14,222 bases of DNA from Bacteroidota bacterium. Its GTDB lineage: Bacteria; Bacteroidota; Bacteroidia; Flavobacteriales_D; Crocinitomicaceae. The position numbers and the translations under genes are program-made. Under the pieces are notes generated by a model. It made no database searches, had not been told where the DNA came from, and saw only the letters and a list, made by a program, of their open reading frames with translations. The DNA lies in the NCBI GenBank assembly GCA_024280195.1, contig JAJRQP010000143.1, positions 1-14,222 on the forward strand, written 5' to 3'. Below, piece by piece: positions 8,280 to 13,605 of the stretch (position 1 is its first letter; every line of letters begins with the position of its first letter).

Positions 8280-9303
8280 TATCTTTAATTAATTCTATTA
8301 ACTGTAAAGCATTTTGTTGATGATTGGTGCTTTTTAATTCAAGCTTCGTAACATTTTCTACTTTTCTTTTTTGCAACCCAATCAAGTATCTTTTGTCGTA
8401 ATAGTGCAATACCAATTCGACTACTTGATGATAATTTTTATTTTGAAGAGCATCTAGAGCTTGTTGAGAATTGAGTCCTCCAATTTTTTTTGTAATTCTA
8501 GAAATAGCATCTGCAAGATCTTCATGAGAATAATGAGAATAACCTTCTACCAGAAATTTTGCTCTTTCTTCACGGGGAATGTCAATGAAAATTGTTTTCT
8601 GATCTCTAATGTTTTGGTATAAATCTGCTGGAAGAAGAGTGTTACCGATATTGCGGCTTTCATCCTCTATCCAAATGTTTTTTGTCAAATCGAGCTCTTT
8701 CCATTTCCAGAAAATATTATTTTCAAATTGCTCTGAAGTAGGTTGCGGTATGTGGTCGAATCCTCCAAAAGCAGAACCTTTGTGATTGGCAAGTTTTTCT
8801 AAGTCAATGACTTGTTCTCCCATTTTGTCTAGTTGCTGAAGAATCTCTGTCTTTCCTGACCCTGTGTATCCTCCAAGAACTGTTAATGTATAACTTTCTG
8901 TAAAAGTTTGAAGAACTAAAGTTCTGAATGTCTTATACCCACCTTGAATCAAATAAACATTCTTAAAACCATTTTTCACGAGATGTTCAGCAAATGATTG
9001 ACTTCTCATACCACCTCGCCAACAATGGATTACGATACCATCACTCGTTTTTTGTTGAGTACATTCATCAAGAAAGGAGTCTAATTTTGGTTCTACAAGT
9101 TGATAACCAATTTCAATGGCTTTTTCTTTAGATTGTTGCTTGTATGCTGTCCCTACTATTGCTCTTTCTTCAGTGGAGAATAATGGAATATTGATAGCAT
9201 TTGGAATATGTCCTTGCTGAAATTCTGCAGGAGAACGAACATCTATAACTGGTATGTGAAATAGCGTGTTGCAATAGTCCGAAATACTAATTATTTGTAG
9301 CAT
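8263..9303 (-). CDS. mnmH: tRNA 2-selenouridine synthase
   Basis: This 346-aa cytoplasmic enzyme (also called SelU or YbbB) replaces sulfur by selenium in 2-thiouridine at the tRNA wobble position, passing through a geranylated intermediate. An N-terminal rhodanese domain (about 1-125) contains VIDVRSPAEFQQGHIPNA and the active-site loop IHCWRGGMRSQS with the essential Cys94 (Cys97 in E. coli). The second half is a P-loop domain with Walker A GGYTGSGKT (about 144-152) and the conserved segments LANHKGSAFGGF and IWIEDESRNIGN. Length matches the family. It is the first gene of the selenium run and its end overlaps selD. The response-regulator gene upstream ends 43 bp before the start, so read-through from the signalling cassette is possible. 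Confidence 0.96.
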   Translation of the reverse strand: MLQIISISDYCNTLFHIPVIDVRSPAEFQQGHIPNAINIPLFSTEERAIVGTAYKQQSKEKAIEIGYQLVEPKLDSFLDECTQQKTSDGIVIHCWRGGMRSQSFAEHLVKNGFKNVYLIQGGYKTFRTLVLQTFTESYTLTVLGGYTGSGKTEILQQLDKMGEQVIDLEKLANHKGSAFGGFDHIPQPTSEQFENNIFWKWKELDLTKNIWIEDESRNIGNTLLPADLYQNIRDQKTIFIDIPREERAKFLVEGYSHYSHEDLADAISRITKKIGGLNSQQALDALQNKNYHQVVELVLHYYDKRYLIGLQKRKVENVTKLELKSTNHQQNALQLIELIKDNERRN

Positions 9304-9346
9304 TGAACTAAGGTACTTCTTTGTTTGGAATAGAGTAGGGTGTGGC

Positions 9347-10003
9347 TTACTTTATTTTGTAGAATTGATTTTTAATGGCATAAATAACAAGTCCAGCCGT
9401 ATTCTTTGAGTTAGATTTTTCACAGATTTTCATTCTTGTATTTTCGACTGTTCTTTGACTTTTATCTAGAATTACAGAAATTTCTTTGTTTGTTTTTCCC
9501 TCGCAAATGTGAAGAAGGACTTCTATTTCCTTCTCTGTTAAAATTTCATCTTTAAATTTAGGTTGAACATTTTTGTTGGAAATCAATTTGTTCAATAAGT
9601 CAAGTGAAATTTTATCGTCAAAATAATAACCTTGAGAATAGACAGCTCTAATTGCATCTACCACATTCTCGATGTCGCTATTCTTCGGTAAAAAGCCTCT
9701 GGCACCGGTAGAAATACTTTCTGTAATGAAATCATCAGAATAAAACATACTGATGATAATTGCATGCGTTGAACTATATTTTTCAGTAATTACTTTCAGT
9801 GCTTGTTGCCCATTGACGATTGGCATATCTAAATCTAGCAGAACTATATCTACTGGGTTTGTTTTTATCTGTTCTAATAGTTGAGCCCCATCTCCGACAT
9901 CGAAAACAATGTCAAAATCCTCTTCTTCACTAAGTAAAGAAACGATTCCTTGCCTCATTAGTTGATGATCTTCAGCTATTGCTATTCTAATTTGTTGATT
10001 CAT
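9347..10003 (-). CDS. NarL/LuxR-family response regulator (partner of adjacent kinase)
   Basis: This 218-aa protein has a receiver domain (about 1-125) with the acidic pair Glu11/Asp12, phospho-acceptor Asp57 in VLLDLDMP, and the Lys motif in GFLPKNS. A LuxR-type helix-turn-helix follows (about 148-215): LTEKEIEVLLHICEGKTNKE, then the recognition helix SQRTVENTRMKIC. It is expected to bind DNA as a dimer after phosphorylation. It starts 1 bp after the stop of the histidine kinase gene, so the pair is cognate. The target genes are unknown; the palindromes at 11905-11947 upstream of the cassette are plausible sites (inference). It is the last gene of the four-gene cassette. Confidence 0.95.
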   Translation of the reverse strand: MNQQIRIAIAEDHQLMRQGIVSLLSEEEDFDIVFDVGDGAQLLEQIKTNPVDIVLLDLDMPIVNGQQALKVITEKYSSTHAIIISMFYSDDFITESISTGARGFLPKNSDIENVVDAIRAVYSQGYYFDDKISLDLLNKLISNKNVQPKFKDEILTEKEIEVLLHICEGKTNKEISVILDKSQRTVENTRMKICEKSNSKNTAGLVIYAIKNQFYKIK

Positions 10004-10004
10004 T

Positions 10005-10796
10005 TTAAGTTAAAGGGATCGTTAATGTAATTTTAGCTGGTGTGTTTATGTTTTCAAAATCTAAGATAGCATTTAAAATAACAATTCTGGATTGAATTGA
10101 GTTTAATCCCAATCCAATTGATTCTTTTGCAAATTGGTCAAACTGGTCATTATTTAAACCTTTTCCGTCATGATTGATTTCGATAGTTAAAGAGCTATCT
10201 GTCTTTAATAGGTTTATTTCTATATTGTTACTATTGTCGTGCTTAATGGTGTTATTTATTAGTTCTAAAATAATTCGATAGGAATTTAAGGTAATTGTCC
10301 GATTAAATTCTTCATTCTTATCGAAATTTGACTGGATTGATATTTTGGGTTTTTCTATTTTTGAGTAAAAATTTGAGATAGCAGAACTTAATCCAAATTT
10401 CAGTAAAAAGTGAGGAGTAAGGTCGTGACTAACAGTTCTTACATTGTCAATAATGCCATCAATGAATTCTTTTTCTTGGTCAAGTTGTTCTGTTGATAAT
10501 TCATTTTTTACGAGTGCTCTTTTAAATCGAGTAACGTTTAATTTAAGTGTTGATAGTAAAGGGCCGACTTCATCGTGCAAATTGGCTGCAATTTTTTCTC
10601 GTTCTGCTTCTTGAGTTTCAATGACACTCTTTAGCAGTTCTAATTCTTTGTTTTTTAATTGAATAGAGTGTTCACTAATTCTCTTTTGCATTCTGTTATT
10701 ATAGGTCACAACAAAAATGACGATTAAGAAAATGAATAGCACTAAAATTAAAGTACCAGCAATAACAATTAATATTATGTTTTTCTCATTGTCCAT
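10005..10796 (-). CDS. Membrane-bound HisKA_3-type sensor histidine kinase
   Basis: This 263-aa protein has one N-terminal transmembrane helix (about residues 7-31), with almost no extracytoplasmic part, then a coiled coil (about 35-70). The HisKA_3 dimerisation and phosphorylation motif is REKIAANLHDEVGPLLSTLK, with the phospho-acceptor His74. The HATPase domain has the N-box ELINNTIKHDNSNN, the G1 motif DGKGLNN and GLGLNSIQSR. All catalytic motifs are present. Because the kinase has no sensor domain, the signal must come from elsewhere; the 7TM protein encoded immediately upstream (22-bp overlap) is the obvious candidate. Its partner regulator gene follows after 1 bp. Confidence 0.94.
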   Translation of the reverse strand: MDNEKNIILIVIAGTLILVLFIFLIVIFVVTYNNRMQKRISEHSIQLKNKELELLKSVIETQEAEREKIAANLHDEVGPLLSTLKLNVTRFKRALVKNELSTEQLDQEKEFIDGIIDNVRTVSHDLTPHFLLKFGLSSAISNFYSKIEKPKISIQSNFDKNEEFNRTITLNSYRIILELINNTIKHDNSNNIEINLLKTDSSLTIEINHDGKGLNNDQFDQFAKESIGLGLNSIQSRIVILNAILDFENINTPAKITLTIPLT

Positions 10797-11443
10797 GACG
10801 CTTTAATTATTAACAGGGTAAATAAGATGTTTGCAATTCCTTGAATAGGCCATAAGTATAGAGTGAGTTTAATATTACTATTTAGTATGTAGTCTTGAAA
10901 CAAAGTCAATACTACAGTACCTCCATAATACAAAAGATACCCACAAACAACCCAAAAATGTGGGTGTTTAAAAAGATGGGGGACTTTCATGTCGTTTAAC
11001 AAATTTCTAAAATAAAGCATGGAGAGAACGATAACTGAAAGACTATAAATCACATATGCTGTTGAACTTTCCATATTAATATCTTGGTAGAATAAGTAAG
11101 CAAAGAGTATGCTAAAGATAAGCCCACCAAAGCCTATTAATAAATATTTTGAACTGTTTTTATTCGTTAAAATGATAGAAAACACATAGTAGGAGGTAAT
11201 TAAGCAAATTATAGTGTAAACATTATAAAAAAGGTTGGTTACAATTTCAAAAGGTAATAAATAGCTAAAACGAAACATTAAATCAATTGTAACACTCCCT
11301 AATAGTAATGTAACAAGAGCCCATTTTAATTTAAAGTGGACTCTTGTTTTTATTGATGTACAAGTAATTAGAGCTATCGCAGTACTAATAATAGAAAACT
11401 CAATAATTAGCAAAGCTAAATAATAGATAAAACTATCTTCCAT
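10775..11443 (-). CDS. Seven-helix membrane protein, putative sensor subunit for the kinase
   Basis: This 222-aa protein has seven hydrophobic helices (about 6-28, 38-58, 65-92, 101-120, 125-147, 161-183 and 195-217) and no enzymatic domain. The stretch HPHFWVVCGYLLYYGGTVV before helix 6 matches a pattern I recall from Bacteroidota 7TM proteins encoded next to, or fused to, LuxR-associated histidine kinases (HPxFW...G.L.Y..G). Its gene abuts the upstream small gene with no spacing and overlaps the kinase start by 22 bp, which implies coupled translation and a membrane complex. It probably supplies the signal input for the sensorless kinase. The ligand is unknown. The family assignment is from memory and should be treated as tentative. 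Confidence 0.8.
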   Translation of the reverse strand: MEDSFIYYLALLIIEFSIISTAIALITCTSIKTRVHFKLKWALVTLLLGSVTIDLMFRFSYLLPFEIVTNLFYNVYTIICLITSYYVFSIILTNKNSSKYLLIGFGGLIFSILFAYLFYQDINMESSTAYVIYSLSVIVLSMLYFRNLLNDMKVPHLFKHPHFWVVCGYLLYYGGTVVLTLFQDYILNSNIKLTLYLWPIQGIANILFTLLIIKASWTMRKT

Positions 11444-11755
11444 TTAGCTATTCAATCTATTTTCCCTTCTACAAGTAGGTGGACAAGGATAACCTTTTTC
11501 AACAAGAATTCCATTTTCCATATCTTGTTCGTCACTAGAAGTTCCAACTAAAATTAAATTTCTCTTTCCATCTTCAATTCCGTGGTAAATGTTAATTCCA
11601 ACACAGTCTTCTTGATTTAGTATTGCTTCAATTTTTTCTCTTCCGAAGTAATGAGAGATTATTTCCCCCTCATTAATTGTTGCTCTGTATTTTGAAGTCC
11701 AGTTTGCTGCTTCATCTAATGTTACAAATTCTGATTCTGATCCAGTGTAAGCCAT
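11444..11755 (-). CDS. Small Bacteroidota protein with C-terminal CPPTC motif
   Basis: This 103-aa soluble-looking protein has no signal peptide or membrane helix. Order: a short N-terminal acidic part with LDEAANWTSKYRA, then HYFGREKIEAILNQEDCVGINIYHG (Cys51), a beta-like LILVGTSSDEQDMENG, and a C-terminal tail ending CPPTCRRENRLNS with Cys91 and Cys95 in CxxxC spacing. I recall similar about 100-aa Bacteroidota proteins that end with CPPxC followed by a short tail and LN(S), but no function is known for them. It is the first gene of the signalling cassette and directly abuts the 7TM gene. It could be a ligand, redox or metal-responsive partner of the sensor complex; that is inference from position only. 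Confidence 0.75.
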   Translation of the reverse strand: MAYTGSESEFVTLDEAANWTSKYRATINEGEIISHYFGREKIEAILNQEDCVGINIYHGIEDGKRNLILVGTSSDEQDMENGILVEKGYPCPPTCRRENRLNS

Positions 11756-11866
11756 TTTTTTTTTATGATTTAGTTAGTTAATAATGATACAATTTAGATA
11801 AAATAATTGGAAAATGTGTGCCCAGACCTTCACAAATAATGTAACTAATTGTTTTTTAGAATGTTG

Positions 11867-11961
11867 CCTATTGATTATCTTATTCCCTTCAATAGGTAAA
11901 GACTGTAGGTATAAATACCTACTTTAAAAATAGAGTATTTATACTCTTGTAGAGTGTTTAT
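11867..11961. promoter_or_regulatory. Cluster of inverted repeats between divergent genes (operator candidates)
   Basis: Three perfect inverted repeats follow one another. CCTATTGA/TCAATAGG is at 11867-11874 and 11889-11896. GTAGGTAT-AA-ATACCTAC is at 11905-11922. AGAGTAT-TT-ATACTCT is at 11932-11947. The last two have a 2-bp centre and their centres are 26 bp apart. A further half-site TAGAGTGTTTAT at 11950-11961 repeats TAGAGTATTTAT at 11931-11942 with one change. The 16-18 bp size with a short centre fits a dimeric regulator site, and both neighbouring regulators are of the NarL type. The sequence from 11947 (TTG) to about 11978 could be a weak promoter toward the small gene at 12002. Binding by either regulator is inference. 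Confidence 0.55.
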
Positions 11962-12001
11962 TATTTTCTCAACTTTACACTAACGAAGAACAAAAAATAA
12001 G

Positions 12002-12213
12002 ATGAAATTTTTTCTAAGTACTACGACAACGAATAAGGGGCAATATATTGTTCACAAAGCAGTTTGTGATTTTTACCAAATGATTCTCTTCGTGTTGATT
12101 TAGGAGAGTATTATAGTTGCGAAGAAGCTTTGGATTCTGCAAAAGAAAAATACGATAATATCAATGGATGTTTTCATTGTGCTTTATTATGTCATCAAAC
12201 AAACACGAATTAA
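12002..12213 (+). pseudogene. Frameshifted small Cys-rich protein (single-T deletion)
   Basis: An ATG at 12002 opens a frame (MKFFLSTTTTNKGQYIVHK, then AVCDF) that runs out of sense and stops at 12101. The frame displaced by one base continues the same protein from PNDSLRVDLGEYYSCEEALD through GCFHCALLCH to a TAA at 12211. Adding one T to the T-run at 12070-12074 restores one 70-codon gene with the junction CDF-LPN. The restored protein looks like a small Bacteroidota family with a VHKxxC...LP...LGxYxSCxxA...GCxxCxxxCH layout, probably metal-binding through Cys/His. No signal peptide. It is either a genuine pseudogene or a homopolymer sequencing error; the intact coding character on both sides favours a recent event or an error. 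Confidence 0.72.
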
Positions 12214-12230
12214 AATAATACCAACCAATA

Positions 12231-12314
12231 AAAATATACATGTCCCTCTGAGATTAAAATCATAGTTTAAGTTAGCACGTTATCAGAGTAGTTTTCTTAG
12301 AGGGCATGTATTTT
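12231..12314. ncRNA. Long imperfect stem-loop, candidate structured RNA or repeat element
   Basis: Arms 12231-12253 and 12295-12314 pair through ACATG/CATGT and CCCTCTGAGA/TCTTAGAGGG, with one bulged T, one G-T wobble and an A/T extension: about 17 near-continuous base pairs. The 41-base interior contains a smaller TTAAA/TTTAA hairpin (12254-12258 with 12266-12270). CTCTGA of the left arm could alternatively pair with TCAGAG at 12283-12288. It lies in the gap between the broken Cys gene and the terminator at 12326. No known RNA class is recognised; a palindromic repeat or a 3' UTR structure are alternatives. Confidence 0.35.
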
Positions 12315-12325
12315 CACTGAAAACC

Positions 12326-12359
12326 AAAAAAGCTTCAATTCTACAATTGAAGCTTTTTT
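12326..12359. terminator. Perfect 15-bp bidirectional terminator hairpin
   Basis: AAAAAAGCTTCAATT and AATTGAAGCTTTTTT pair perfectly around a CTAC loop, giving a T-run on each strand. It ends the minus-strand response-regulator gene (stop at 12384) and would also stop transcription arriving from 12002-12213 on the plus strand. Confidence 0.88.
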
Positions 12360-12383
12360 GTTAGTTGCTATTTAGTTGTCAAT

Positions 12384-13037
12384 TTAAATCAACTTCCTTT
12401 TCATCCCTTCTTGAACGGCTTCCATTTTATTATGTACTTGCAATTTTCTATACGTATTTTCAATGTGTTTTCTAACCGTAGAAGGACTAATGATTAAATT
12501 ATCAGCAATTTGATTGTAATTGAGCCCTTTTGACAATTGTACTAATATTTCCGTCTCCCTTTTTGTTAATTTAACATCATCAAGCAATACTTCATCCGTT
12601 GTGAATTTCTCTGGATAACGCAAAAACTCTAAAGTACGAAGTGCAATTGAAGGAGTCATCGCTGCTCCTCCCTTCAATACGTTGGAGATTCCATTGTATA
12701 TATCAATATTGGTAGATTCTTTTAATAAATAGCCATCTGCCCCAGCTTTAATCGCATTAAAAATATTCTCATCGTCATCAAATACAGTTATCATAATGAT
12801 TTTGATTTGAGGATATTTCTTTTTGATAATTTCAGTTGCGGCTATACCATCCATTTCGGGCATTTGTATGTCCATTAGAATAACATCAATATTATGATTC
12901 GCTTCTAATTGTTTAACAAGAGAATTCCCATTTTCGCCTCTAAATTTATACGTTAAATCCTCAAACAAGGATAGTTTCTCAATTAAGGCCTGTGCTAAAA
13001 GGTTATTATCTTCAGCTATCGCAATTTTAATTTGCAT
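12384..13037 (-). CDS. NarL/LuxR-family response regulator, orphan
   Basis: This 217-aa protein has a receiver domain (about 1-122) with acidic Glu9/Asp10, phospho-acceptor Asp56 in ILMDIQMPEMDG, Thr in IMITVFDDDE and Lys in GYLLKES. The LuxR-type DNA-binding domain (about 150-215) contains LTKRETEILVQLSKGLNYNQ and the recognition-helix region SPSTVRKHIENTYRKLQV. No kinase gene adjoins it: it stands alone between two divergent or convergent small genes. It could be phosphorylated by the kinase encoded at 10005-10796 or by a distant one. A TAnnTTTG box lies 17-24 bp upstream of the ATG, and a strong terminator follows the stop, so it forms its own transcription unit. Confidence 0.94.
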   Translation of the reverse strand: MQIKIAIAEDNNLLAQALIEKLSLFEDLTYKFRGENGNSLVKQLEANHNIDVILMDIQMPEMDGIAATEIIKKKYPQIKIIMITVFDDDENIFNAIKAGADGYLLKESTNIDIYNGISNVLKGGAAMTPSIALRTLEFLRYPEKFTTDEVLLDDVKLTKRETEILVQLSKGLNYNQIADNLIISPSTVRKHIENTYRKLQVHNKMEAVQEGMKRKLI

Positions 13038-13053
13038 ATGATTATTATTTCTT

Positions 13054-13061
13054 CAAATGTA
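13054..13061 (-). promoter_or_regulatory. TAnnTTTG -7 box upstream of the orphan regulator
   Basis: On the minus strand the sequence reads TACATTTG, a full match to the Bacteroidota -7 consensus. Transcription would begin about 10 bases before the ATG at 13037. No convincing -33 TTG at the usual spacing is visible: the nearest TTTG is about 28 bp upstream. Confidence 0.4.
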
Positions 13062-13186
13062 GGTTAATATTGTGTAGCTAAAAATACGACAAATGACTTA
13101 ATTTATGATTGATTTAAACTTGCTAAATTATTTCTTCATTTGGAGGGAATGTTGTATCGTTAGACAACGACCAATATCTCTCACTT

Positions 13187-13405
13187 ATGAAAAGTTTATT
13201 TTTTACATTATTGCTATTTATTCTTCTAGGATTTAAATCTTCAGATGAAGTTACCGTTTTTATTTGTATTTCTCCAAGTGCAGAAGTATATCACCTTAAG
13301 AAAGATTGCCCAGGAATTAAGCAATGTACACATGAAATTCGCTCGGTATCAAAATCTGTTGCAATTAATAAATACGGCAGAAGGTTTTGTGGCTTTGAAG
13401 ATTAA
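13187..13405 (+). CDS. Small exported Cys protein with a YHxxxxCxGI...C...CG pattern
   Basis: This 72-aa protein starts with a hydrophobic signal-like segment (about residues 3-17, SLFFTLLLFILLGFK), so it is probably exported. The mature part reads VFICISPSAEVYHLKKDCPG, then IKQCTHEIRSVSKSVAINKYG and ends RRFCGFED. I recall small Bacteroidota proteins with the same YH...CxGL..C.HEI..VS...A...G...CGWE layout. The pattern is also reminiscent of Ada-type zinc-binding motifs, but function is not known. It is divergent from the orphan regulator and shares its 149-bp intergenic region, so control by that regulator is possible. A terminator follows 20 bp after the stop. Confidence 0.8.
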   Translation: MKSLFFTLLLFILLGFKSSDEVTVFICISPSAEVYHLKKDCPGIKQCTHEIRSVSKSVAINKYGRRFCGFED

Positions 13406-13424
13406 AGAGAATGAGTTTAGAAAA

Positions 13425-13457
13425 AAAAAGCCTAACAATGTAATTGCTAGGCTTTTT
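13425..13457. terminator. Hairpin terminator after the small exported Cys gene
   Basis: AAAAAGCCTA (13425-13434) pairs perfectly with TAGGCTTTTT (13448-13457). Inside, CAAT/ATTG adds four more pairs after an A/C mismatch, around a GTA loop. A T-run ends the right arm. It serves the plus-strand gene at 13187 and is flanked on the right by the next ORF without any spacer. Confidence 0.85.
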
Positions 13458-13461
13458 AGGT

Positions 13462-13605
13462 GTGGAGCAATCCGAACCATTATCGAACCCTTTACTGCAA
13501 GATTTTAAGACATTAGACAATGTCTTTATTGATATTCAGCTTGAGCAGAAAAAAGCTAAGACTGAATTGCTATCAAGTAATAATCATAAAACATTAGAGG
13601 TATGA
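13462..13605 (+). CDS. Short ORF with non-ATG start, coupled to the zinc-ribbon gene
   Basis: The frame is open from 13444 to the TGA at 13603 and has no ATG; possible starts are GTG at 13462 (47 codons) or TTG at 13444. The product, VEQSEPLSNPLLQDFKTLDN, then VFIDIQLEQKKAKTELLSSN and a short tail, reads like a genuine helical protein. Its stop overlaps the ATG of the next gene as ATGA, the usual sign of translational coupling. No family is recognised. The frame begins inside the right arm of the terminator, so the gene may have lost its original 5' end in a rearrangement or use an unusual start. An 8-bp hairpin (13507-13526) lies in its middle. Confidence 0.5.
   Translation: MEQSEPLSNPLLQDFKTLDNVFIDIQLEQKKAKTELLSSNNHKTLEV
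13507..13526. repeat. Perfect 8-bp inverted repeat with a 4-base loop
   Basis: AAGACATT and AATGTCTT pair fully around AGAC. It lies inside the short ORF upstream of the zinc-ribbon gene. A regulatory hairpin or protein site is possible; coincidence in AT-rich coding DNA cannot be excluded. Confidence 0.35.

Noticed and set aside
13151..13168. GTTGT/ACAAC inverted repeat in the leader of the small exported Cys gene
   Set aside because: Only five base pairs with an 8-base loop; expected by chance in this base composition.
13459..13510. tRNA-like or tRNA-derived attachment sequence (TATCGAACCC resembles a reversed T-arm)
   Set aside because: Read on the minus strand the expected 5-bp T-stem does not pair and no anticodon arm or acceptor stem can be built; the stretch is better explained as the short coding frame.
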